NCBI GenBank assembly: GCA_031292035.1
Contig: JARLHX010000223.1
Location: 1 to 64,000, forward strand
DNA: 64,000 nt
Source of the DNA: Negativicutes bacterium
GTDB lineage: Bacteria; Bacillota_C; Negativicutes; Sporomusales_B; JARLHX01
Reading direction: 5' to 3'
Shown: positions 10,082 to 18,675 of the stretch, one piece after another
How the letters are laid out: every line of letters begins with the position of its first letter
How positions within the stretch are numbered: position 1 is the first letter of the stretch
Translations under genes and position numbers: made by a program
Notes under the pieces: generated by a model
The model's database searches: none
What the model saw: the letters and a program-made list of their open reading frames with translations, nothing else
What the model was told of the DNA's origin: nothing

Positions 10082-10149
10082 CGTTCATACCTCGCGCTCT
10101 GGCATTCATCCATCTTAACTATAACCGATGCCGCAGCAAAATACCACAG

Positions 10150-10204
10150 CCGAAAAAGAACCAAAACAGCCTGCCGGAACGACCCATGGCCTTGCCGGCA
10201 GACT
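10150..10204 (-). terminator. Terminator of the methyltransferase operon
   Basis: 10-bp stem (10168-10177 with 10195-10204, one G-T pair); the minus-strand transcript continues with TGTTTTGGTTCTTTTT. Confidence 0.65.
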
Positions 10205-10242
10205 GCATCAGGCGGTGAGAATTGCCGTGTGAAATGCCGGGT

Positions 10243-11268
10243 TTAGCGGGCGAATTCCCTGGCCACCTGAACGATGGTCTGGAGATTCTCCACCGAAGTG
10301 GTCAGCGGAATGGCACATTCCGGCGCCGCGATCTCAACTCCCGCCGCCAGCGCATAGCGGGTCTCCCGGGCGACGTCATCGACGCTGCCGGAGAGCAGGG
10401 TGACAGGATTATTGACATTGCCGACAAGGGACATTTTAGCGCCTGCCAACTCTTTTGCGACCCGGGCGTCGACTTTCGAATCGAAATGAAAGGCGTCGAA
10501 CCCGGCCTGGGCAATGTGGGGCAGCATTTTGGCAGTATTGCCGCAGATGTGCAGGATGGTGGGTGCGCCGAGCTCCCTTGTCACCTGCCGATGGATCGGC
10601 AGCAAAAAGTCGCGGTAGCAATCCGGGCTGACAAGATCCCCGGTGGCATGATCGCCCCACAGGATGGCATCTGCGCCGGCGATGATCTGGGCTTTGCCTG
10701 AGGCCATTGAGACCGGCAGCAGCCGCTTCAGATACTCGCTCACCTTGTCAGGGCTCAAAATGGTGTCCATCAGAAAGGGTTCGGTTCCCACAAGGTGATA
10801 GGCCAGCGACCATGGGCCGTAAACCTTGCCGATGATCGCAACCCTGTCGCCGTACTCCCGGCGCAAGAGGCGGATCGCTTCGATAACCGTGCTCATGGCC
10901 GGATGGTCCAAAAAATCGCGGCTAAAGGTGATCTGACCGGGGTCGGTGATCGGGTGCGAAGTATGGGCAGGCCAACTGTCCGGCCCACCCCAGGTAACCG
11001 GTATGTCCAGCGCCGCCGATTCGGTCACCGCCGAGAACACCGGCATGATGGTATCATAGCCCAGCACCTCGAAGCTTGTGGCCGCCAAGCGGGCCATCTG
11101 TTCGAAGTCGAGATGCACGTCCGGGAAAAAGCAGCCCGACCGGGCCATCAGGTCTTTGGTCACAACCGAGGTCGGGCAGGCGACCGAAGGCCGGTCCACC
11201 CGCCCGCCGAACAAGCCGGACAAAAATCGTCTTTTCGGGGTCATCCATTCTGTTGGCTGTTTCATCAT
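10243..11268 (-). CDS. MtaA-type corrinoid methyltransferase (methyltransferase II)
   Basis: A 341-residue member of the uroporphyrinogen decarboxylase/MtaA family. These TIM-barrel zinc enzymes move a methyl group between a corrinoid protein and a thiol or tetrahydrofolate. The zinc ligands are visible as H240-I-C242 and C318, the spacing known from MtaA. In an acetogen-like host the final acceptor is more likely tetrahydrofolate than coenzyme M; that is inference. It follows the corrinoid protein by 24 bases and is last in a four-gene operon. The start follows GGAG. Confidence 0.85.
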   Translation of the reverse strand: MMKQPTEWMTPKRRFLSGLFGGRVDRPSVACPTSVVTKDLMARSGCFFPDVHLDFEQMARLAATSFEVLGYDTIMPVFSAVTESAALDIPVTWGGPDSWPAHTSHPITDPGQITFSRDFLDHPAMSTVIEAIRLLRREYGDRVAIIGKVYGPWSLAYHLVGTEPFLMDTILSPDKVSEYLKRLLPVSMASGKAQIIAGADAILWGDHATGDLVSPDCYRDFLLPIHRQVTRELGAPTILHICGNTAKMLPHIAQAGFDAFHFDSKVDARVAKELAGAKMSLVGNVNNPVTLLSGSVDDVARETRYALAAGVEIAAPECAIPLTTSVENLQTIVQVAREFAR

Positions 11269-11292
11269 CTCGTCACTCCAACCTGTTGTCTC

Positions 11293-11925
11293 TCACGCTA
11301 ACAGTTGCCGCATGATGTCGATCGCCTCGCCGGCGTCGGGAACATAGCGGTCAGCCCCGATTTGTTTGGCAAACTGGGGCGTGACAGGGGCTCCCCCGAC
11401 GATTACCTTCACCTGCTGACGCAGCCCCGCCGCTTCCAGCGCCGCCACCGAGTCGGTCATAAACTTCATGGTTGTCGTGAGCAGCGCCGCCATTCCCAGA
11501 ACATCGGGTTGATGCTCGCGGACTGCAGCGACAAACTGCTCCGGTTTAACGTCAATGCCGAGATCGATCACCTCGTAGCCAGAGCCCTGGAGCATCATGA
11601 TCACCAGGTTTTTCCCGATGTCATGCAGATCGCCCTGGACCGTGCCGATAACAACCCTGCCCAGATATTTGCGCTGAGTGGTCTTGACCACCGGCTCCAA
11701 CACCGCCAGGCCGAGCTTCATCGCCCGGGCGGCCACCAGCATCTCCGGCACAAATATTTCCCCCTGGGAAAAACGCTCACCCACCACCGCCATCGCGGCA
11801 ATGAATCCGTTGTTGATCAATTCATCCAGGCTGATACCGTCATCCAGGGCTTGCCTGGCCAATTCCTGGACCTTGTCGCCCTTACCGGCGATTGTGGCTT
11901 CCTTGATCCCTTCCACCAATGTCAT
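11293..11925 (-). CDS. Corrinoid (B12-binding) methyl-carrier protein
   Basis: A corrinoid protein of 210 residues, of the MtaC/MttC kind. The four-helix cap occupies about residues 1-85. The Rossmann cobalamin domain has the base-off signature D99-L-H101-D-I-G104, in which H101 is the lower cobalt ligand, and a downstream VGGAPVT segment. It carries the methyl group between methyltransferase I (13382) and methyltransferase II (10243). The start has AAGGAG. The gene lies directly after the MFS transporter, 16 bases apart. The reductive activator of such corrinoid proteins is not in the window. Confidence 0.93.
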   Translation of the reverse strand: MTLVEGIKEATIAGKGDKVQELARQALDDGISLDELINNGFIAAMAVVGERFSQGEIFVPEMLVAARAMKLGLAVLEPVVKTTQRKYLGRVVIGTVQGDLHDIGKNLVIMMLQGSGYEVIDLGIDVKPEQFVAAVREHQPDVLGMAALLTTTMKFMTDSVAALEAAGLRQQVKVIVGGAPVTPQFAKQIGADRYVPDAGEAIDIMRQLLA

Positions 11926-11941
11926 GTTTCCGCTGCTCCTT

Positions 11942-13285
11942 TCAGGCCCTTACATCACTTTTGGAACTGTCGACCTGACGGTCTTTTACGAGACTTGATG
12001 CTAGCAACCCGGCGCACGCGCAGCCGGCGATGAAGACCCAGGCATAGGTGTAATCGGCTCCGCCGGGGGTGACGCGGATCAGGCGGCTCATAATGAGCGG
12101 CGCGAAAGCTCCGCCGATGTAGGCGAACATCTGCATGAATCCCATCGCTTTTCCGTAGACTTCGGGTGAAAAAACGTCAGCCGGCCAGGCCAGGAACGGA
12201 CCCCAGGCCATGTTGGCAAAAAAGCCGGCGCCGGCAAGCACCATCAGCAGTGAGAGATGGCTGACCCCCGGCTGGAGCTGAGACAGAATAACAATGAACG
12301 GGATGGTTCCAAAAAAGGAAAGCATAATCATCGGCCTTCTCCTGGACTGCAGATACCGGTCGCTGATCCGGGAACTCAGAAAAGCCCCCAGCACACCGGC
12401 GGCAAAATACACCGAAGACCAAAAGCCCATGCCGACAAGACTAAACTTGAAGTTTTGCAGCAGATACGTCGGCGACCAGGCGAGAACGCCCCAGAATGTC
12501 ATCTGGCAGGCGATATCCACGCAAGTGACGGCCACGAAACCGGGGTGGGTCAAGATCTGCCGCATGGGAATCTGGGCCTTCTTGATGGTCTGCTCGGAAA
12601 CCTTGCGGTTGTCGATCTCGTCCGCGGTCATAGCGCCGGTGGCCAGCTCATCCTGATAGCTTTCGCTGATTTCGGCGGAGGAAAGTCCCGCCTTTTGCTC
12701 GGGCCGGTCTTTGATCAGCCAGATGACCAATATCAGCGGAATCAGCCCGATGGCTCCAACCACCAGGAAGACGGGACGCCAGCTCCCCAGCGACGTCGCC
12801 AGCTGGGTGGCGACGATCGCGGCCCAGGCGGGAGTGAGGATCCAGGCCCAGGACAGACTGCTTTGCGCCTGGGCCCTCTCGCTGGGCGGAAACCACCGCG
12901 ACAGCAGCCTGGCGCTTGGTACAAACTCGGTTCCGACCAAGATGCCGAACAGGGCGCTTCGGATGTACCATTCGGTAACTGTCTGCATGTAGGCCATCCA
13001 AAAGGTCAGTATGCTCCAGCTGATAATGGAAAACACCAGCACCTTTTTTGAGCCATACTTGTCGCACAAAAGTCCTGAGACAAATTGCGCAGGTCCATAA
13101 AAAACCATCATCAGAAAAATACCATTGCCAACATCGGCGTAGTTAAGGTGAATATCCGGCATGATTGCGGGTATGAGAGCAGTTGTCTTGATTCGATCCA
13201 GATACTGGATGGTATAAGCAAAAAACAGAACGGCTGCTACCAGATAACGATATCGCCACCAACCTTGGCTTCTGCCGTTTTCCAT
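11942..13285 (-). CDS. MFS transporter, probable methyl-donor carrier
   Basis: A 12-helix major facilitator of 447 residues resembling the anion:cation symporter branch. Motif A-like CDKYGSKK lies between helices 2 and 3, and a long cytoplasmic loop lies near residues 190-250. Being inside a methyltransferase operon it probably imports the methylated substrate, for example a methoxylated aromatic acid or a betaine. I place the start at 13285 after AGAGGGG; longer in-frame options are an ATG at 13309 and a GTG at 13318. Confidence 0.85.
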   Translation of the reverse strand: MENGRSQGWWRYRYLVAAVLFFAYTIQYLDRIKTTALIPAIMPDIHLNYADVGNGIFLMMVFYGPAQFVSGLLCDKYGSKKVLVFSIISWSILTFWMAYMQTVTEWYIRSALFGILVGTEFVPSARLLSRWFPPSERAQAQSSLSWAWILTPAWAAIVATQLATSLGSWRPVFLVVGAIGLIPLILVIWLIKDRPEQKAGLSSAEISESYQDELATGAMTADEIDNRKVSEQTIKKAQIPMRQILTHPGFVAVTCVDIACQMTFWGVLAWSPTYLLQNFKFSLVGMGFWSSVYFAAGVLGAFLSSRISDRYLQSRRRPMIMLSFFGTIPFIVILSQLQPGVSHLSLLMVLAGAGFFANMAWGPFLAWPADVFSPEVYGKAMGFMQMFAYIGGAFAPLIMSRLIRVTPGGADYTYAWVFIAGCACAGLLASSLVKDRQVDSSKSDVRA

Positions 13286-13381
13286 GCTCGACCCCTCTTT
13301 CTTTACCATTTTGCTCACCAGGCACGCGCATTAAGTCGATTCCGTGACCTACCTCCCATCTGCCACCGCTGTTTTCAACCT

Positions 13382-14431
13382 CTAGAATTCGGTTTCAGCG
13401 GCAACCTTAAGTAACAGCTTCATTCTTTCCAGGGTTGTCTCGGGAGCCATGCCGCCGGCCGTCGAGAGCAGGAACCTGCCGCCCGGCCCTGCGCTTTTGA
13501 TCATCTGCCGGCATTTTTCGATGAATTCCGGTTCGGATGCTTCCAGCATATCCTGCACCGGGTGAACATTCCCCATCACACACTTATCCAGGCCGTCCCT
13601 GGTCTGAACCAGATCGTGTTTCGGCCCGATATGGACAACGTTGGCGCCGATATCGCGAATGACCGACGTGAGATGGGGGTAGTTGTTCTCGTTGTGGTAA
13701 ACCCTTATTTCAGCGCTGTTGACATGCTCGAAGAGCTCCTTCAAATAAGGGTGGACGAATTCCTGGTACATGGACGCGGACAGCATTCCAGGGAAGTGAT
13801 CCCAGACAATGGCCCGTTTCAGCGGGCCGACGATCTCCAACTGGGCGTCGATGTAAGCTTTCAGGAAATCTGTCACCTTGCGGGCCAGCACATGAACCAA
13901 TTCCGGGGTGTCCACCATCGCGTAGCTGTACTTGTCGTAGCCGACCATCAGAGCCGATATTTCTCCCGGGCCGCCGCAAAAGACGTGTCCATCGAGATAA
14001 CCCATCTTTTCCTGCCAGTAAGACGGCAGATTCTTCTTAAAATACTTCAGATAGTCGAGCACCGTCGCGGTGTAATCCGCCCGCCGCGGGTCGGGCGGTA
14101 CGAAGGCCTGGGCCTCCGTGATATCGTCGAAAGCCGTTTTTCGCACATGGGGCGGGGTATAGTCCAGAAACTCCAGCTGGCAGCCCATCGCTCCCAGTTC
14201 CGGCACAAGGCCCATATCCGGCCATATCCCCGGCACGGTGAAGGTATCGGGAAAGTTCTCATGAAACAGCAGTTGGGCGGAGAGCATTGTTTCCGGGCTG
14301 GCATAGTACTTGTCATCAGGTATCTTGGCAAACGGAGCATAGGTTTGCCCGATTGTCCAGAGGCAAACCGGAACCCTTGCGTCGATACGCCGACCCTCAA
14401 TCGCAGCCAAAATTTCGCGGTAGGAATCCAT
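13382..14431 (-). CDS. Uroporphyrinogen decarboxylase-family protein, probable methyltransferase I
   Basis: A 349-residue TIM-barrel protein of the uroporphyrinogen decarboxylase/methyltransferase superfamily. The zinc motif HxC of MtaA is missing; the matching place reads H246-N-E248 and the later cysteine is also absent. With a corrinoid protein and an MtaA-like enzyme in the same operon, the simplest role is the substrate-specific first methyltransferase, which removes a methyl group from an unknown donor. The start at 14431 follows AAAGGA; the frame is open up to 14482. It is the first gene of the operon. Confidence 0.75.
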   Translation of the reverse strand: MDSYREILAAIEGRRIDARVPVCLWTIGQTYAPFAKIPDDKYYASPETMLSAQLLFHENFPDTFTVPGIWPDMGLVPELGAMGCQLEFLDYTPPHVRKTAFDDITEAQAFVPPDPRRADYTATVLDYLKYFKKNLPSYWQEKMGYLDGHVFCGGPGEISALMVGYDKYSYAMVDTPELVHVLARKVTDFLKAYIDAQLEIVGPLKRAIVWDHFPGMLSASMYQEFVHPYLKELFEHVNSAEIRVYHNENNYPHLTSVIRDIGANVVHIGPKHDLVQTRDGLDKCVMGNVHPVQDMLEASEPEFIEKCRQMIKSAGPGGRFLLSTAGGMAPETTLERMKLLLKVAAETEF

Positions 14432-14812
14432 AAGACCACGTCCTTTCCAAAATTGACACCAGATAGGTGCCTTGCGAGACATTGTATATTGTCATAATTG
14501 GTAGACTTTTTCGAATATTTTCTTGCTTCAGCTATATTCTTCGATTCAGCGGATTTACCCTTGCATTTTTTATACAAACTTTACAGGTAAAGACCTCCTG
14601 TTTTTGTGAGAAATGCCAATATGGGGGGCGTGCAAGCCTCTGAACAGAGGGGGGACTGCTCTTCAGTGCCTTCCTAACGACTAGCTCCGGAAAAAACTTA
14701 TGGCCTCAATCCCGGTCTTAAAGGGATTGAGGCCATTTTTCGCAGTCGGTCGTTCACGCCGACGTATTTTCTCAGGCAATCATTGCTCCGGTTACCGGCT
14801 CGCCGAAAATGT
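14432..14812. other. Intergenic region upstream of the methyltransferase operon
   Basis: 381 bases, AT-rich near the gene. It must hold the operon promoter, but I could not identify a -35/-10 pair with confidence. The left-going PadR gene ends beyond it and its terminator lies at 14687-14740. A small CCTCT/AGAGG hairpin lies near 14637. Confidence 0.5.
14687..14740. terminator. Bidirectional terminator after PadR gene
   Basis: Perfect 13-bp stem (14701-14713 with 14723-14735) with T-runs on both sides: TTTTT on plus and GTTTTTTCC on minus. It ends the PadR gene at 14813. Confidence 0.8.
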
Positions 14813-15355
14813 TTATTTCATTAAGTCCTCTATGAAATGATCCATGAATTCGATTTCGTTTTTGATCAGTATCAGCGGGTGCCAGTATAGGGCCTGCAGA
14901 TTGACCGGCAATTTGTTTTCGCCCAGCGACTCCAGTTTGCGGTTGATCCCGTCGGCCACCTCGGCCAGAAAGCTCTTTCGCCTGGTAAGAGCCGTCACGA
15001 CTTCCTCCCTGGTCACGAAGGGAATCGCGGCCAGCGCCAGGTCGAAGCGAAAATCCCGTTCCCTTGTTGCCGACAGCGCAGCTATCGTCTCTTGCTGCAA
15101 AACGTCTTTGCCGGTACTCGTTATTTCGAATTTCCGCGGCACAGGGCCCCGTCCCTGCTTTTCCAAATCGATGTGAGACGTTACCAGTTTCTTTCCGCTC
15201 AATTTGTTCAGGCCGACATAAATGGACGTGGTCCCGATATCGGCCCACTCCTTATACCCTCTCGCCTTTATCATCTGGTTAATTTCATAACCGGAAACCA
15301 TCGGCCGGTCGCATATAAATTGTAGGAGGATAAATTCAACATTAGAAAGTTCCAT
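14813..15355 (-). CDS. PadR-family transcriptional regulator 1
   Basis: PadR-like regulator of 180 residues. The winged helix covers about residues 1-90, with the recognition segment GTTSIYVGLNKL and the wing ending in PRKFEIT. The C-terminal part is helical and would dimerise. It is close in sequence to the PadR at 33224 (shared YKEWADIGT and SLNKL/GLNKL blocks). The ATG at 15355 follows AGAGGGG. Its promoter is overlaid by a palindrome nearly identical to the one before the other PadR, suggesting shared control. Confidence 0.88.
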   Translation of the reverse strand: MELSNVEFILLQFICDRPMVSGYEINQMIKARGYKEWADIGTTSIYVGLNKLSGKKLVTSHIDLEKQGRGPVPRKFEITSTGKDVLQQETIAALSATRERDFRFDLALAAIPFVTREEVVTALTRRKSFLAEVADGINRKLESLGENKLPVNLQALYWHPLILIKNEIEFMDHFIEDLMK

Positions 15356-15406
15356 ATATGTCCCCTCTTTAAACAATTAATAAATAGTTAACATTCTAAT
15401 CACACT

Positions 15407-15440
15407 ATATAATATTACACCCAAGTTATATTATATGCAA
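15407..15440 (-). promoter_or_regulatory. Promoter and PadR operator of PadR 1
   Basis: Half-sites ATATAATATTAC (15407-15418) and GTTATATTATAT (15425-15436) are inverted with a 6-base spacer, 11 of 12 positions matching. They overlie a minus-strand promoter TTGCAT (15435-15440), 17 bases, TAATAT (15412-15417). The same half-site and spacer recur at 33802-33831. Confidence 0.65.
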
Positions 15441-15441
15441 G

Positions 15442-15480
15442 AAAAAATTGCTGGCGCAGCCCGCCTGGCAATTTTTTTTG
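15442..15480. terminator. Bidirectional terminator of PadR 2
   Basis: Stem AATTGC/GCAATT continued by GGCG/CGCC (15446-15456 with 15462-15473). T-runs follow on both strands. It lies about 60 bases after the PadR 2 stop. Confidence 0.75.
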
Positions 15481-15536
15481 TTTCTCCCATTCATTTTCGC
15501 CCGCCTGCCGCCCGGCGTATCGCCTTGTAACCACAA

Positions 15537-16076
15537 TCATATTGATTGCAGCAAGCGATCCATGAACTCAATTTCGCTTTTGACCCACCCGAAAGGGTGC
15601 CTGTAAAACGCCTGCAGATGCACAGGAACAGGCGAATTTTCTCTGCTTTCGTTATCGAATGCCAGCAAAATCCTTTTCGCCGTTTCCGCCAGAACGATCT
15701 TTCTCTGCCTGAGCGCCGTCGCGACTTCTTCCGCCGCCACCAGCGAAGAGGCGGCAAGAGCCGCATCGAACCTGTGGTCCCTCTCCCGGCAGGACGACAA
15801 AGCCGCTATGATCTCCTGCTTCAACAGTTCTTTTCCGGCAGCGGTAAGGATAAATTTCCGAAGCATAAAATCGGTTTCCTGTTTTTCGTCGCCGCCGGGA
15901 GCGATCAGTCCATGTTCACTCAATCTGCCCAGCGCGGCGCCGATTGCGGCAGTTTTAGCCTTGATCCACTCGCTGTAGGGAAATTCCTTCACCATCCGGG
16001 CAATTTCCCTGCCGGAAGCGCCGCCCCGGTCCCCGATAATCTGCAAGAGGGTAAAATCTATCGTAGTCAGCTTCAT
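15537..16076 (-). CDS. PadR-family transcriptional regulator 2 (divergent)
   Basis: A 179-residue paralogue of the PadR proteins at 14813 and 33224. The C-terminal half is well conserved (SCRERDHRFDAALA, then a LQAFYRHPF block). The DNA-binding part has changed: the recognition segment reads TAAIGAALGRL instead of SIYVGLNKL. It probably reads a different operator; a distinct palindrome lies upstream at 16267-16287. The start follows GAAGGAT. It is a single-gene unit with its own promoter and terminator, immediately downstream of the large surface operon. Confidence 0.82.
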   Translation of the reverse strand: MKLTTIDFTLLQIIGDRGGASGREIARMVKEFPYSEWIKAKTAAIGAALGRLSEHGLIAPGGDEKQETDFMLRKFILTAAGKELLKQEIIAALSSCRERDHRFDAALAASSLVAAEEVATALRQRKIVLAETAKRILLAFDNESRENSPVPVHLQAFYRHPFGWVKSEIEFMDRLLQSI

Positions 16077-16197
16077 GTCTATCCTTCTTTCATGATTCTG
16101 CTTCCGGTGAAGGATACGGAATCATCGAACCCTGCTCACTTTCCTGTCCGGAAATCATTCAACCGCACATGCTGAATGATCCCCCCTCGTGTCTCCT

Positions 16198-16226
16198 ATG
16201 CTAGTTTATGGACGTGCCGATGTCAA
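16198..16226 (-). promoter_or_regulatory. Sigma-A promoter of PadR 2
   Basis: TTGACA (16221-16226), 17 bases, TAGCAT (16198-16203) on the minus strand, about 120 bases before the PadR 2 start. Confidence 0.65.
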
Positions 16227-16266
16227 TCCTCGCTGACCCAGGGATAGTTATTTTAATGCAAATTTT

Positions 16267-16287
16267 ACATAAATTTGAAATTTATGT
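16267..16287. promoter_or_regulatory. Palindrome upstream of PadR 2
   Basis: ACATAAATT-TGA-AATTTATGT, perfect 9-bp arms with a 3-base spacer, 40 bases upstream of the -35 element. ACAT/ATGT ends are typical of PadR sites. Confidence 0.5.
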
Positions 16288-16311
16288 CGAAATGGTTGTT
16301 TTTTTGCCGCG

Positions 16312-16354
16312 AAAAAAGGGGTCGCCGCCCGGGGCAATGGTCCTCCCCGGCGGC
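16312..16354 (-). terminator. Terminator of the surface operon
   Basis: GC-rich stem (16345-16354 with 16324-16334, one bulge) followed on the minus strand by GACCCCTTTTTT, 25 bases after the receptor gene. The gap 16077-16378 also holds the PadR 2 promoter and palindrome. Confidence 0.65.
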
Positions 16355-16378
16355 ATTCACTCATGGTATCGTTTCGTA

Positions 16379-18523
16379 TTATTTGAATTTCCAAACCTCG
16401 CCAAATTCGGTATAACGGCCGGGGGCGATAAGGTAGGCCCCCGCATAATACTTCTCGTCCGTCAGGTTGCTGAGCTTTACGTATACTTCCCGGCCTTTCG
16501 TTTTTTCCTTGCTCAGCTTGAAGTCGACAGTATGGTGTGCCGGCAGCAGGATGCTCTGATACAGTCCAGCCGTGTTTGGCTGTCCGGCTCCGCCCCCATT
16601 ACCGGTTTCGGCGCTGTTGGAGAAGGCGCTGCTAGTCGCTCCCACATAGCTGATTGACAGATACGCGCTGGTGCCGCTTTTTCCCGCGTAATTCAGTCCA
16701 TAAGTAAACTTTTGCTGCGGGACGTCATTCACCTGTTGTCCTGTTGCAGGATCGGTCGCGTGGGTACGGGTGTACTGAAAAAAGGCCTTCGTGCCAGGAC
16801 CGAGCTTTTGGCTGATGTCGGTCTCATAGCCCGTCATTTGCACCGCTGGCAGGCTATAATACAGAATTTCACCATTGATAAACCCGCTTTGGATCATGTT
16901 GGCGATATGCTTCCTGAACAAGGTGACGTCAACGCTCAGCCCCGCTGCGTTCGTATAGGCCACCCCCACCTCCCGGTTGATCGTTTCTTCCGGTTTGAGC
17001 ATCGGTATAGCCAGGTCCGGATAGGTGCCCGCGACCGTCTTAAAATAATTGTAATTGGCGATTCCCGTCATTTCCTGGGGCTGGGGATAGCGGAAACTTT
17101 TGCCGACGGCGGCGTGCAGCGCGGTGGTGTCGCTCAGCGCATAGTTCAGGCTGGCCACCGGATCGCTGGCCTTATAGGAACCAGTCATCGTATACCCGGT
17201 CGACGCGGCTCCTATACTGGGATCTGCCTGCATAGCATTATTGGCATTTTGCATAACATCCTTGATTTCGTTGTACCGGTAACCCAACCTGGTGGTCAGG
17301 TGGCCGACTTTGATCTCATCCTGCGCATAATAGCCGTTACTGGTGTAACTATACGCAGCCTTTGACCAGAGGGCGATCGGCAGTGAGCTATCCCAGTCGG
17401 AGATAATCTCGGTATAAGTTCTCAGCTCGCGGTTGTAACCCCAGGTGAAGGTATTCACCGGACTCAGCTTGATGACATTCTGAAGCTGGATGCCGCGCAC
17501 CTTGCCATCCGTACTTTGGCCGCTTTTATCCTCCGTCGGATTGGTCGAGTTCGCATACTTGGCGAACATCGTACTTTGTTCCTGCGATTGATACATGGTT
17601 AGGCTCAGGTTATTGTTGGCGTTGAATTTGTGGTTGAACACAAAACCGGTCTGGCTGTTGACAACCGGGTCATAGCGCACATCGAAAGCACCTGACCAAA
17701 CATCAAATGACCGATACAAACTGGCCGAGCTGGAAGAGCCGCCGGCGCCGCCGGGATTGACGATCAGCAGGCCGTTGGCGTCATAGCGGTTGGGGACCTC
17801 TTCCCTTTTCTCGGAGTAGGAACCAAATATGCTTACAGACGTATTGGCGTCCAGATCGTAGCCAATTTTGCCACTGTAGGATAATTCCTTCTTTTTGGCA
17901 TTGTCGGTATATCCATCTGTCATTGATTGTTTGGCGCTAAAGAAAAAATTGGCGTTCTTGGTGCTGCCGCCGAAGGAAGCGGACTGAGTCTGCGTATTCC
18001 AGCTGCCGATCGAAGCGGATATCGTTCCGCTGTTTTGACTGCCCTTTTTGGTGGTAATGTAGATCACACCGCCGGCGGCGTCCGAGCCGTACTGGACGGG
18101 AACGGCGCCTTTGATGACCTCAATTTTTTCGATGCTGTCCGCCGGAATACTGCTCAAATCCACTACCCCGTTACCCACCGGGCTGAGCGGCACCCCGTCG
18201 ACGAAGACCTTGGTGTTGTTGGCGTCGCTGCCGCGAATAGCCACCGTGGCTTTGCCTGATGTATTGTTGCCGCTGACCGTTAAACCGGTTACGTTTTTCA
18301 GCACATCGGACGCGTTTTGCGCCCCCTGGGCCTTGATGTCATCGGCGGTGACGGTGGTGGTCTGTACCGACTGGCGTTCCTTCAGCTTGGTATCGGTAAC
18401 TTCCACTTCTTCCACGGCGACATTGTCCGGCTCCTCGGCCATGGCCACGGACGCCCACCAGTTCGAATAGAGCATCATGCAGCCGGCGATGATCGCCAGC
18501 CGCTTTTTTTTCGACACTTTCAC
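16379..18523 (-). CDS. TonB-dependent outer-membrane receptor
   Basis: A TonB-dependent transporter of 714 residues. The signal peptide ends near residue 28 (SVAMA), and a TonB-box-like VEEVEVTDT lies at 37-45. The plug domain (about 50-160) carries IRGSDANNTKVFVDGVPL and IEKIEVIKGAVPVQYGSDAAGG, typical of the BtuB/siderophore group. A 22-strand barrel fills the rest and ends EVWKFK rather than with phenylalanine. It starts with GTG at 18523 after AAGGAGG. It is last in the cluster that begins with tonB, so its energy source is encoded with it. The ligand is unknown; no cobalamin riboswitch was seen in the 152 bases before it. Confidence 0.92.
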   Translation of the reverse strand: MKVSKKKRLAIIAGCMMLYSNWWASVAMAEEPDNVAVEEVEVTDTKLKERQSVQTTTVTADDIKAQGAQNASDVLKNVTGLTVSGNNTSGKATVAIRGSDANNTKVFVDGVPLSPVGNGVVDLSSIPADSIEKIEVIKGAVPVQYGSDAAGGVIYITTKKGSQNSGTISASIGSWNTQTQSASFGGSTKNANFFFSAKQSMTDGYTDNAKKKELSYSGKIGYDLDANTSVSIFGSYSEKREEVPNRYDANGLLIVNPGGAGGSSSSASLYRSFDVWSGAFDVRYDPVVNSQTGFVFNHKFNANNNLSLTMYQSQEQSTMFAKYANSTNPTEDKSGQSTDGKVRGIQLQNVIKLSPVNTFTWGYNRELRTYTEIISDWDSSLPIALWSKAAYSYTSNGYYAQDEIKVGHLTTRLGYRYNEIKDVMQNANNAMQADPSIGAASTGYTMTGSYKASDPVASLNYALSDTTALHAAVGKSFRYPQPQEMTGIANYNYFKTVAGTYPDLAIPMLKPEETINREVGVAYTNAAGLSVDVTLFRKHIANMIQSGFINGEILYYSLPAVQMTGYETDISQKLGPGTKAFFQYTRTHATDPATGQQVNDVPQQKFTYGLNYAGKSGTSAYLSISYVGATSSAFSNSAETGNGGGAGQPNTAGLYQSILLPAHHTVDFKLSKEKTKGREVYVKLSNLTDEKYYAGAYLIAPGRYTEFGEVWKFK

Positions 18524-18675
18524 GGCATCGCTTCCTCCTTGCCTTGCTACTCAAAATAGATTGATAACTAAAATCGTCCCTCCAGCCGGCCCGGCCGCCG
18601 GCACCCGCGAAAAGCCGGACCGCTGTCGCAGCCTTCGTGGGAGCCGTATTCCGGCCGGGCGAGCATCCGCCCGTC

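Noticed and set aside
14047..14577. Alternative minus-strand frame of 176 residues across the start of methyltransferase I
   Set aside because: It is out of frame with a clear family protein, its nearest ribosome site is too far away, and only its first 48 codons lie outside the real gene.
18524..18675. Cobalamin riboswitch before the TonB-dependent receptor
   Set aside because: No B12-box-like sequence was found; the region is GC-rich with simple hairpins only.
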